Source: an uncultured Chlorobiaceae bacterium (GTDB lineage Bacteria; Bacteroidota; Chlorobiia; Chlorobiales; Chlorobiaceae). Taken from it: a stretch of 11,043 bases of DNA. The stretch spans positions 1 to 11,043 of the forward strand of contig CAILXE010000254.1 of NCBI GenBank assembly GCA_903838095.1, read 5' to 3'. Position numbers and translations under genes: made by a program. A model generated the notes under the pieces. The model saw only the letters and a program-made list of their open reading frames with translations. It ran no database searches and was not told the DNA's origin. Below, piece after piece: positions 1 through 6,524 of the stretch. Every line of letters begins with the position of its first letter. The first letter of the stretch is position 1.

Positions 1-506
1 AGAACAGCCAGCTTTTTATGAAATCCGGCGTTTGGAAATGCCTCAAGAACATCCGTAACAAAATCATCAGGGAGACGAAAGCGAAGCATTCCTCCTGAAA
101 TATCTATCCAGTCGGCTTTTCTGAACGCTTCCACCAGCCAGGATTCATTCTGGCGATAGCGCATAATTTTGTGGTGTTCACCGATCATTGCCTCTATTTC
201 ATCGATCCACTCTGCCTGGCCACTTTTTTCAAGATAGCGCCGGGCCAGCAATTGAGATGGTACAATGTAATCAAAAGTACTGTCGCTCCATATCCCGAGA
301 TCATGAAAGGGAGCTGCTATAGCGATTTTATCCTCTGCATCAGCTTGATCACCAGCAAGAGCCATGCAAAAGTTGAAAACACGCATGCAATGGTTTCTGT
401 ATGCGTCATAATCAAGCCCTAATTGTTGCCGGTAGGTTGACAGCACCTCATCAAGCAATATGGATTGTGGAATAACATCTCTATCGACTATTTGAGGTTT
501 TTTCAT
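1..506 (-). CDS. HD-domain metal-dependent phosphohydrolase, 3' end cut by window edge
   Basis: The first 168 residues are visible, with ATG at 506-504 reading MKKPQIVDRD; the C-terminus lies outside the window. The metal ligands of the HD superfamily are in order: His39 (RNHCMRVF), the paired His68-Asp69 (APFHDLGIW), His111-His112 (GEHHKI) and Asp132 (KADWID). Family members hydrolyse phosphate esters of nucleotides or related compounds with a bound divalent metal; the substrate cannot be told here. No signal peptide or membrane segment is seen, so it should be cytoplasmic. There is no convincing Shine-Dalgarno sequence. A stop codon of another short open frame (510-508) lies one base before the ATG, so this gene could be translated by coupling to something upstream. 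The HD assignment is firm; the exact role is unknown. Confidence 0.85.
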   Translation of the reverse strand, partial: MKKPQIVDRDVIPQSILLDEVLSTYRQQLGLDYDAYRNHCMRVFNFCMALAGDQADAEDKIAIAAPFHDLGIWSDSTFDYIVPSQLLARRYLEKSGQAEWIDEIEAMIGEHHKIMRYRQNESWLVEAFRKADWIDISGGMLRFRLPDDFVTDVLEAFPNAGFHKKLAV

Positions 507-507
507 A

Positions 508-603
508 TCACAGGTACATTTTGAATGGTATTGTTATTTCAACAGAACTATGTTCACCGACGAGAAGATCACTTGCAAGACTTAAAACTTTAAATCGTAC
601 TGC
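508..603 (-). pseudogene. Orphan open frame without start codon, possible gene tail
   Basis: Between two in-frame TGA stops there are 31 sense codons, encoding a plausible protein tail (contains DLLVGEHSSVEITIPF). It has no ATG, GTG or TTG early in the frame; the only ATG is three codons before the stop. It overlaps the last codons of the RelE-like ORF in a different frame and ends one base before the HD-protein ATG. The composition is protein-like rather than random, so it may be the surviving 3' end of a gene whose body was deleted or frameshifted. Chance open reading over 96 bases is also quite possible. Confidence 0.25.
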
Positions 604-899
604 TCACGCATCAGTGGCTCGTGTTTTTGCAGGTTTCTCTCTCGTCTTGCCGGTATTCTTGCATTATGACTGGTAATGACCTCAAGCATCACGGCACAGA
701 GTTCTTCGCTACGAACCAGTGTAAAGAGCAGACGATTTGCCGCATCAAGCCGCGCCCGAAAGAACTTGCCATGAGTGAGATTGACCAGTTTCCTGACCTG
801 GGCTGAACGAAAATCGTCACGGTCGATTGCTTCGCTCACTTTTTGATAGCTTGCCTTGACACCGGAAATATCAAGTCCAGTATATTCAAGAATTTTCAC
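582..899 (-). CDS. Short RelE-like protein, possibly the remnant N-terminus of a larger helicase-type protein
   Basis: This 105-residue ORF starts at a GTG at 899-897 with a GCAGGA ribosome-binding-like sequence at 915-910, 10 nt upstream. A TTG at 932 in the same frame would add 11 residues. The core around residues 42-75 (HGKFFRARLDAANRLLF, then MLEVI) resembles, from memory, the RelE-like mRNA-interferase fold. That fold sits at the N-terminus of some large UvrD-type helicase or ATPase proteins, and also occurs alone. After about residue 78 the sequence turns into an arginine- and lysine-rich tail without recognisable pattern and stops. This suggests truncation or a frameshift. A second open frame without a start codon follows downstream (508-603). 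It is divergent from the chlorosome gene. It may be a pseudogene, or a small intact toxin-like protein; no antitoxin partner is evident. Confidence 0.5.
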   Translation of the reverse strand: MKILEYTGLDISGVKASYQKVSEAIDRDDFRSAQVRKLVNLTHGKFFRARLDAANRLLFTLVRSEELCAVMLEVITSHNARIPARRERNLQKHEPLMREQYDLKF

Positions 900-1113
900 T
901 TGACGATAATCCTGCAAAAGTTTGCTGAACAAAAAATAGAGATAGACAATCCCTTACTCCGTCACTAAAAAATAAATCGAATAACAGAAAAAAATTTCTA
1001 TTATATCAAGATAAGGTGTCATGAGCCTGTTAAATATCATTGAGCATTGCAGGTTCGAAGCGCCATTCTTTTTTCCCGAGTATTTCCATAACCCTCTAAT
1101 AATATTTACAACC

Positions 1114-1341
1114 ATGTCAAACGATGCAATCAACGATTTCTCAGTTGCCCTCAACAATCTTTTGAAAACCGTAGGGACACTTGCCCAGCAGCAGGTTGAG
1201 TTACTGAATATCGGAATTAAAACGGCTGGACAGCTTGTTGAGCCTCTTGTTAAAACATCTTCTGATCTTATTGGCAACCTCTGCAACAGTTGCTGCCAGA
1301 TTATTCAGAACATCACCTCAACTCTGACACCTAAAAATTAA
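1114..1341 (+). CDS. csmB: Chlorosome envelope protein, CsmB/CsmF family
   Basis: This 75-residue protein matches the length and pattern of the small CsmB/CsmF chlorosome envelope proteins. It opens with MSND, continues with amphipathic helical segments (LLKTVGTLAQQQVELL; LVEPLVKTSSDLIGNL) and ends in LTPKN. Such proteins sit in the lipid monolayer around the bacteriochlorophyll aggregate of the chlorosome, the light-harvesting organelle of green sulfur bacteria. The ATG at 1114 is chosen because it gives the family length. An in-frame ATG at 1021 with an AAGG-type ribosome binding site would add 31 residues unlike the family, while 1114 itself has no clear Shine-Dalgarno. Cysteines 57, 60 and 61 form a CxxCC cluster in the second helix. 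The gene is monocistronic, with its own terminator. B and F types cannot be separated with certainty from memory. Confidence 0.75.
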   Translation: MSNDAINDFSVALNNLLKTVGTLAQQQVELLNIGIKTAGQLVEPLVKTSSDLIGNLCNSCCQIIQNITSTLTPKN

Positions 1342-1356
1342 GAGCTGTTTTTTTGG

Positions 1357-1396
1357 AAAAGCGCCTTATACCTTTGGTTGCGGGCGCTTTTCTTTA
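1357..1396 (+). terminator. Rho-independent terminator after the chlorosome gene
   Basis: A perfect 9-bp inverted repeat, AAAAGCGCC (1357-1365) and GGCGCTTTT (1383-1391), encloses a 17-nt loop and is followed by a T-rich run. It begins 15 nt after the csmB stop codon, as expected for a terminator of a highly expressed single gene. Confidence 0.8.
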
Positions 1397-1475
1397 TTTC
1401 TCTCCACAATGCCTTGACGGCTGCCGTTTTCAAGCTCCGACAAATTTGCTTGACATATCTGAATGTATATCGATC

Positions 1476-1493
1476 AAAAGTGCCCGGAAGCAC
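1476..1493 (-). terminator. Probable short terminator after the SRPBCC gene
   Basis: On the minus strand a small hairpin (GTGCT, loop TCCG, GGCAC at 1493-1480) is followed by four T residues (1479-1476). It starts 3 nt after the SRPBCC stop codon. The stem is only about 5 bp, so this is a weak or uncertain terminator. Confidence 0.4.
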
Positions 1494-1496
1494 ATA

Positions 1497-1973
1497 CTAT
1501 TTTCCCTTTGATTTTAAGGAGTTCTGAATATTTGAGAGGTAGGTCTGTACCATACCGCTGAACTCCATCTCGACCAGTGGTGAAATGATAAACTGCAAGA
1601 ATGAAGGGAAATCAACGGTCAGATCCCCTTTTGTGTTGATTGCAACTGTTGTGCCGCCCTCTTTTGGGGTTATGTTCCACTCGCCCTGCACAATAGCGTT
1701 GCCAACACCAGCAACTGGGGTCCATGTGACTTTTCGTGTTGCAGGATCGGAGGCATAGTGGCTCGCATAGATTGTCTGCTGCAAGGTATAGCTTCCAATT
1801 CCGATTTTTTCCATTTCCCAGCGAAAAGAGTTGCCCCCAAGATCGACAAGCTGATCGACTTTTGGAAAATGAGAGGCAGAACGAGGCACATCAGCAAGCA
1901 GCGCAAAGACCTCGTCTGGAGTACAGGATGTCTCAAATTCCTTGTTAATATTAATTGTGACAGAAAATGCCAT
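1497..1973 (-). CDS. SRPBCC (START/Bet v1-like) superfamily protein
   Basis: This 158-residue protein has the layout of a polyketide cyclase/START-like hydrophobic-cavity domain. It begins with a strand and the motif of this fold (FETSCTPDEVFALLADVPRS, about residues 13-32). Central strands follow (SFRWEME, RKVTWTPV, GEWNITPKEGGTTVAI), and it ends with a long C-terminal helix (FLQFIISPLVEMEFSGMVQTY). Such domains bind lipids, pigments or other hydrophobic ligands; the ligand here is unknown. No signal peptide is seen. It begins 4 nt after the transpeptidase stop codon, so the two are almost certainly co-transcribed and may be translationally coupled, since no Shine-Dalgarno is visible. The fold call is good; any specific function would be a guess. 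Confidence 0.75.
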   Translation of the reverse strand: MAFSVTININKEFETSCTPDEVFALLADVPRSASHFPKVDQLVDLGGNSFRWEMEKIGIGSYTLQQTIYASHYASDPATRKVTWTPVAGVGNAIVQGEWNITPKEGGTTVAINTKGDLTVDFPSFLQFIISPLVEMEFSGMVQTYLSNIQNSLKSKGK

Positions 1974-1977
1974 AGTT

Positions 1978-3681
1978 TTAAAAGCCGCAGCTTTCCATTT
2001 TATATTTAGGAACAGGTTTGTTCAGTGCTTCCAATAAGATGCCGTCACGATTATAAACATCGTCGCGGAACAAGATTTCGTCCCCTCTGGCCACGGCGGT
2101 AAGATAAAGAATAAAGACCGGAATGCGTTTCTGAAGCGCAATCGTTTTTGTTTTTCCTGAATTGACCGCTTCCTGCAATTTCGATCTGTTCCACCTTACA
2201 CTGTCCCGTAACACCAGTTCGGCAAGTTCCAAAGGATTTTCAACCCTGATACATCCCGAGCTGAATGTTCTTGTATTTTTTTCAAACAGATCCTTGGTTG
2301 GCGTGTCATGCAGATAAACAAGATGCTTGTTCGGCAGCAAGAACTTGATTCGACCCAGTGCACCATGATCCCCGGCAGTTTGCAGCAGATTATACGGAAA
2401 GTTTGCCGCTGAATATTGTGACCAGTTGATTGATGCGGGATTAACGATATTACCATTCTGGTCAATAACTCTCAGTTTTTTCTGATTGAGATATGAGATA
2501 CTTTTACGGAGAGCAGGGAGCGCGTCTTTGGCAAGAACGGTTGGAGGAATGACCCACTGAGGATTGACAACGATATACTGCATATCGGCCTTGAAAACAG
2601 GAGTTTCGCGATAAGGCTGCCCGACAATAACCCGTGCTCCCCAACGATACAAACCGTTTTCGACGTATTCCAGGTTAAAACCGGCAATATTAACCATGAT
2701 ATAGGTTGGCTCAAGATCATTTAAAACCCAGCGATACCGTTCGAGGTTGATTCTGATCTGTTCGATTCGGCTCTCAACGGGAATATTCATCACACGGCGA
2801 GTAGCGGTACCAACCACACCATCAGTATCCAGACCGTTTCGCTTTTGAAAGCGCCTGACCGCCTCGACAAGATCCTTGTTATAGACCATCGAAGTATCAG
2901 CAGGGAGGGCTGCAATATCTCCAGACACAATAAGACGCTGGCGCAACAGCGTGACGCGCACATCCCTGACACCCTCTTGCAGCTTTTTGCCTTCCGGCTG
3001 AACCTGCCAGCCGCCTTCCCTCGCAATAGTACGATATTTAGCAAGACCCTTTTTGAGTTGAACATATCCGGGGTGTTGCGGACGCAGTTTTTTCAAAACA
3101 ATATCGATTTGTTCGGAGACAATGGCATGCTGAAGTATCTTGTCAAGAGCGCTGTTGCTTCGAACATCGTTGATATTCCAGTTTGGATCAATGCGCTCCG
3201 GATCAACCTTGCCGTAACGCAGATGCCCCGCCAGAGTAAGAAAAGCATCACTCAGAAGAAGATCATAACATGCCTCCTGCTGAGGAGTCTCGGGTGGTGT
3301 ACTGAACAGCTTCCTGATTTTCGCAAGATGATAATCGGACGGATCGAGCCCGTCATCGGCAGCCTCTTCAACGGCTTTAATCAATTGCTCAACCATCACT
3401 CGCTTTGTCCATAAAGGCTTGAATCCTCTTGCTTTATAGAAGCGCGCAAAACGGGCGTTAAATCGCGCCCTTTCCGTATTGCCTTCAGAACTTGTTTGCT
3501 GAAGCAACCGGTCAAAATGGTCGCGGATCTTTTCTGCTGTTCCATTGCGGGCAACCATCTTTTGCGCATCAACCACACGTCTCTTTTCTGGTTGTTTCAG
3601 CTCAGGACGAGAAGGCGCTGGTTTTACTGGAATAAGCTGAAGAGGAGAGAAAGCAAACCAGAGAAGAAGAATACCGATCAT
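1978..3681 (-). CDS. L,D-transpeptidase, YcbB/LdtD type (YkuD catalytic domain)
   Basis: The protein has 567 residues. Residues 2-17 are a hydrophobic signal or membrane anchor. Residues about 85-160 match the LdtD scaffold region (includes GLDPSDYHL). Residues about 268-299 form a peptidoglycan-binding repeat (AVRRFQKRNGLDTDGVVG). The YkuD catalytic domain follows from about 325 to 500, with His458 in HDTP and the nucleophile Cys477 in SSGCIRV. It should act in the periplasm, making 3-3 crosslinks in peptidoglycan or attaching proteins to it through a cysteine acyl-enzyme. Start: no other ATG, GTG or TTG lies between the upstream in-frame stop and 3681, although no Shine-Dalgarno is seen. 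It is the first clear gene of a unit with the SRPBCC protein, and a small hydrophobic ORF ends 14 nt upstream. The whole domain order is as in the family, with no missing catalytic residue. Confidence 0.93.
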   Translation of the reverse strand: MIGILLLWFAFSPLQLIPVKPAPSRPELKQPEKRRVVDAQKMVARNGTAEKIRDHFDRLLQQTSSEGNTERARFNARFARFYKARGFKPLWTKRVMVEQLIKAVEEAADDGLDPSDYHLAKIRKLFSTPPETPQQEACYDLLLSDAFLTLAGHLRYGKVDPERIDPNWNINDVRSNSALDKILQHAIVSEQIDIVLKKLRPQHPGYVQLKKGLAKYRTIAREGGWQVQPEGKKLQEGVRDVRVTLLRQRLIVSGDIAALPADTSMVYNKDLVEAVRRFQKRNGLDTDGVVGTATRRVMNIPVESRIEQIRINLERYRWVLNDLEPTYIMVNIAGFNLEYVENGLYRWGARVIVGQPYRETPVFKADMQYIVVNPQWVIPPTVLAKDALPALRKSISYLNQKKLRVIDQNGNIVNPASINWSQYSAANFPYNLLQTAGDHGALGRIKFLLPNKHLVYLHDTPTKDLFEKNTRTFSSGCIRVENPLELAELVLRDSVRWNRSKLQEAVNSGKTKTIALQKRIPVFILYLTAVARGDEILFRDDVYNRDGILLEALNKPVPKYKMESCGF

Positions 3682-3695
3682 ACAGACGTTGTGCG

Positions 3696-3872
3696 TTAGG
3701 AAACATGCTCAGAAACAGCCTGCAAGCAAACAAAATCAGGCTTGAAAGAGGGAAAATGGGTAAATACTGAAATGCTTTTAAAAAAAGGATGTATAGCAAA
3801 ACGGAACAAATAACCCTGTATTGGAAACACCATCAAAAACATCATCAAGAGTATTATCATCAACCGAATCAT
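3696..3872 (-). CDS. Possible 58-aa hydrophobic small protein upstream of the transpeptidase
   Basis: The ATG at 3872-3870 is preceded by ACAGGTCGCGT, a weak AGG-type ribosome binding site about 6-7 nt away. Its first 20 residues (MIRLMIILLMMFLMVFPIQG) form a strongly hydrophobic segment like a signal peptide or membrane anchor. The rest is mildly basic and rich in Phe and Ser. It stops 14 nt before the transpeptidase ATG on the same strand. I recognise no family. T-rich DNA on this strand readily yields hydrophobic frames by chance, and a second hydrophobic frame overlaps it, so support is limited. It could also be a displaced leader of the transpeptidase. Confidence 0.3.
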   Translation of the reverse strand: MIRLMIILLMMFLMVFPIQGYLFRFAIHPFFKSISVFTHFPSFKPDFVCLQAVSEHVS

Positions 3873-3971
3873 ACGCGACCTGTCATTGTTCTCATGTTAA
3901 ACCCGGTGCAGTACTGATCTTGCCGTCCTCTCAGCATAACGATGCCCCTTGCTCATAAAGGTTAAAATGAG

Positions 3972-3998
3972 GCCGAAAAAGATAAGTTTTTTTTCGGC
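3972..3998 (-). terminator. Inverted repeat, probable terminator after the SIMPL gene
   Basis: GCCGAAAAA (3972-3980) pairs with TTTTTCGGC (3990-3998) around a 9-nt loop. It lies about 70 nt beyond the SIMPL gene stop on the minus strand. The stem is 9 bp but AT-rich, and the following sequence (CTCATTTTAACC on the minus strand) has only a short T run. The interval from here to the small ORF start at 3872 holds nothing else I can recognise. Confidence 0.5.
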
Positions 3999-4066
3999 AT
4001 GGTCAAATCAACGATGTTCCGGCTCAACGACTGCTGCTGAAAACAGAAAGAAAAGCTTCCTCCAGA

Positions 4067-4792
4067 TTACTTGACAACTGGCGAACCGATAAAACGCCAG
4101 CGCGAATTAACAGTAACAACAATATCCTGCTCAGACGGCGCAATTTCAGTTGGAGCTTGAGCAGGAGAGGCCCGCAATGCCATTGGTTCCATAAAAGGCC
4201 GGTCACCATACATCGGTTGACTGACCGTGACCTCAATCAACTGACCAAGAGCCCCTCCGGCAGCCTGGGCCATAATGGAAGCATCTTTCCGGGCATTGCT
4301 GACTGCTGCCACAAGGGCCTGTTGACGAAGCGCTTCATAATTACTCGATGAAAAACTGACATTCTGCACCTCAGTCGCTCCTGCCTGAACTGCCGCATCA
4401 ACAGCCCGTCCCGTTGATCCAAGAGTACGCACCTTAACCATTATCGTGTGACGGGCACTGTAACCTTTCAGAATATTCTTGCCAAGAGACTGCTCCCATT
4501 CCCAACGCGGAGCAACCGTATATCCAGCGGTCGGAGCGTCTTCAAGCGGAATACCAGCCTTTCTCAGCGCATTCTGCACCATACGGTATCTTTCGGCAGT
4601 ATCTGCGGCGGCCTTGTCCGCCGTTTTAGCATCCGATTTTATCACGACACCAAACTCTGCCATATCAGGCTTGACGGCAACTTTGCCCGTGGCCGATACC
4701 ACGACCTGGCTCTCTTCAGCATGAGCGACAAAAGAAGAAATAAATAATCCTGTACAACAACAGAAACCAATAATAATCCGCCTCATTTTCAT
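4067..4792 (-). CDS. SIMPL-domain (DUF541, YggE-like) periplasmic protein
   Basis: The protein has 241 residues. A signal peptide runs through residues 1-25, with basic residues MKMRR, a hydrophobic core and an AHA-EE cleavage site. The mature part begins with the SIMPL signature VVVSATGKVAVKPDMAEF. It continues with the helical AERYRMVQNALRKAGI region and the YSARHTIMVKVR strand, and ends with the DIVVTVNSRWRF strand. This is the pattern of YggE and related periplasmic or outer-membrane proteins, linked in E. coli to oxidative stress tolerance; the molecular activity of the family is not settled. GGAG lies 7 nt before the ATG, a good ribosome binding site. It follows the membrane-protein gene by 47 nt and is probably in the same transcript. 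Confidence 0.9.
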   Translation of the reverse strand: MKMRRIIIGFCCCTGLFISSFVAHAEESQVVVSATGKVAVKPDMAEFGVVIKSDAKTADKAAADTAERYRMVQNALRKAGIPLEDAPTAGYTVAPRWEWEQSLGKNILKGYSARHTIMVKVRTLGSTGRAVDAAVQAGATEVQNVSFSSSNYEALRQQALVAAVSNARKDASIMAQAAGGALGQLIEVTVSQPMYGDRPFMEPMALRASPAQAPTEIAPSEQDIVVTVNSRWRFIGSPVVK

Positions 4793-4839
4793 AAAAAATC
4801 TCCGGTCAAATGTTTTCTGACTCTAAAACTTATAAGCAC

Positions 4840-5496
4840 TTACCATTCTGAAGAGTAAAGCCCAACAATCTCTTTGTAGGCAATTGCAGCCGCACAAGAG
4901 GTCACAGGAATAGTGACCATTAACCCGACTCCAAGAGCAAGTGCTCCAAAAAAGTTAAGCACGAAAAGAACGAGGGCAAAGCCAAAAAAAGAGAACCAAT
5001 GCCGGGTAATAATGGCACGGCTTGTCTCCATCGCCTGCCAGAACTCCATGCGGTAATCGATGACAAGAAAAGTCGTAAACATATACGCAACAGCAAGGTA
5101 GATGCCTGGAACAAGCAGCAGTACAAGTCCAATACTGACCAGAAGAGTGCTTGCCAGAGAGGCAAGAAAAAGAGGAAGAAAGTAATTGAATCCTCTGAAA
5201 AAATCATTGAACTGAAATGGCTGTCCGCTTGCAAGCCGGAAAGCGACTATACCATAACCGGCATAGAGAGATGCCGCAATTGATGAAAACAGAAGAGAGC
5301 TGCCACCATCAAAAAGGGAGCTTGCCACCAATACCGCAAAAATAATAAGGGTAAACCCCACAAATTCGCCAATATTGGCCCTGAACATTTCCCAGCCCTG
5401 CCGAATATAGTCCTGCACATTGATGGTGCAGGTTTCATGCAACTGTCTTTCAAACAGTGTCGGATCAACTTTTTCACCAAAATCAAAAGCTGCCAT
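4840..5496 (-). CDS. Conserved multi-pass integral membrane protein
   Basis: The protein has 218 residues. A cytoplasmic-looking stretch of about 40 residues is followed by roughly five to six hydrophobic segments (about 45-62, 67-88, 105-131, 131-147, 165-183 and 184-205). The central block resembles the DUF975/glycerophosphodiester phosphodiesterase membrane-domain type: VPGIYLAVAYMFTTFLVID, then AMETSRAIITRHWFSFF. In that type a Pro-Gly in one helix is followed by an Asp and an A..S-type helix. The function is unknown. The start at 5496 is supported by a promoter just upstream, although the ribosome binding site is weak. It leads the SIMPL gene, so both may concern the envelope. Confidence 0.8.
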   Translation of the reverse strand: MAAFDFGEKVDPTLFERQLHETCTINVQDYIRQGWEMFRANIGEFVGFTLIIFAVLVASSLFDGGSSLLFSSIAASLYAGYGIVAFRLASGQPFQFNDFFRGFNYFLPLFLASLASTLLVSIGLVLLLVPGIYLAVAYMFTTFLVIDYRMEFWQAMETSRAIITRHWFSFFGFALVLFVLNFFGALALGVGLMVTIPVTSCAAAIAYKEIVGLYSSEW

Positions 5497-5520
5497 TTTT
5501 TGTTCTCTGGTAACAGGAAG

Positions 5521-5549
5521 ATTATCTCACAGCAGTACAAGTTACACAA
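5521..5549 (-). promoter_or_regulatory. Sigma-70-like promoter for the membrane protein-SIMPL unit
   Basis: On the minus strand, TTGTGT (5549-5544) and GATAAT (5526-5521) are separated by exactly 17 nt. GATAAT matches five of six consensus bases; TTGTGT matches the important TTG. Transcription would begin near 5514, leaving a leader of about 18 nt before the ATG at 5496. No equally good promoter was found for pgl in the opposite direction. Confidence 0.45.
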
Positions 5550-5642
5550 CGGGCAAAGAGAAGACAAACCGTATCATAAAAAGGGAACCTTTCAAGCTCT
5601 TCTATGGGTTAATTCGGTACAATCAATCACAAAAAATCACTG

Positions 5643-6524
5643 ATGAACACTCCCGCCACCAAGTTTTTTTTCTCCGATACTGACGCCGAAATAACCTTGC
5701 ATGCGGCGGCTCTCATTATTGCTGAAGCCTATCGAGCCCTTGCCGCACACAAGCGGTTTTCACTTGTGCTGGCCGGAGGAAATTCTCCAAGACTTCTCTA
5801 TACTCATCTTGCAGAAGGAGTTACGACTGAGTTACTTGAGCGTTATGGCCTGCCTGTGCCTGAAAAAATCCCGAAAAACAACCATATTCTGCTCCAGCTT
5901 CCCCGAAATACCCGGCTTTTTACAGGTGATGAACGGTGCGTTCCAATCAGCCATTCTGACAGCAATTATCGGATGATTACCGAGACGCTGCTGCCAAAAT
6001 CCGGCATTCCTGAAGATCATCTGATCAGAATGGATGGAGAAAATTCTGACACGGAACTTGCCGCCAGAGAGTATGAAACCGCAATCCGTCTTTTTTTTCA
6101 TGCAGAAGCGATCCCTTTACGTGAAGGGTTCCCGATCTTTGACCTTGTTGTGCTTGGACTCGGCACAGATGGCCATACCGCATCACTCTTTGCGGATAAT
6201 GCTGAAGCTCTTCAGGAAAAGAGACGATGGGTGATTGCGGTTAATGCCCCAAAAGCAAAACCACCCGGAAAAAGGTTGACAATCACCCTGCCGGTCATCA
6301 ACAATGCCGCCAACGTACTTTTTTTTACTCCGGGAAATGAGAAGAAGAGACTGGCTGAAAAAATATTTTTCGAACAGGAAAAAAGCGTACCGGCAAGTTA
6401 TGTGAAACCAAAAAATGGAAACCTCTTCTGGTTCACAACGAGTAAATTCTCTCCACCGATTCAGGCCCGGATGAATGAACCGGATACAAATCAGGAATCT
6501 GATCTCCAACAGCTTCCCGAATAG
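5643..6524 (+). CDS. pgl: 6-phosphogluconolactonase (DevB/SOL family)
   Basis: The enzyme hydrolyses 6-phosphogluconolactone to 6-phosphogluconate in the oxidative pentose phosphate pathway, in the cytoplasm. The family signatures are all present: LAGGNSP (residues 43-49, phosphate binding), FTGDERCV (93-100), SNYRM (107-111) and [13 protein letters not shown] (171-183). It has 293 residues, longer than the usual 230-260. The extra length lies between about 60 and 92 and in a C-terminal tail after about 268. That tail is encoded inside the 3' end of zwf on the other strand, with a 92-bp overlap. There is no visible Shine-Dalgarno before ATG 5643. It faces zwf tail-to-tail, and zwf-gnd supply the steps before and after it. 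Confidence 0.93.
   Translation: MNTPATKFFFSDTDAEITLHAAALIIAEAYRALAAHKRFSLVLAGGNSPRLLYTHLAEGVTTELLERYGLPVPEKIPKNNHILLQLPRNTRLFTGDERCVPISHSDSNYRMITETLLPKSGIPEDHLIRMDGENSDTELAAREYETAIRLFFHAEAIPLREGFPIFDLVVLGLGTDGHTASLFADNAEALQEKRRWVIAVNAPKAKPPGKRLTITLPVINNAANVLFFTPGNEKKRLAEKIFFEQEKSVPASYVKPKNGNLFWFTTSKFSPPIQARMNEPDTNQESDLQQLPE

Noticed and set aside
954..1286. 110-codon open frame on the minus strand
   Set aside because: It is antisense to the chlorosome gene, which has clear family length, motif and terminator.
1450..1472. Perfect TTGACA on the plus strand, as if a promoter
   Set aside because: No acceptable -10 hexamer is found 16-18 nt downstream, and it would only drive antisense RNA into the SRPBCC gene.
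2845..3414. 189-codon open frame on the plus strand
   Set aside because: It lies wholly inside the L,D-transpeptidase gene on the opposite strand, whose domains cover the same bases; the plus-strand translation shows no recognisable pattern.
3602..3799. 65-codon hydrophobic minus-strand frame with TTG start
   Set aside because: It overlaps the transpeptidase signal region in another frame; its hydrophobicity follows from T-rich DNA, and it has no ATG start or ribosome binding site.
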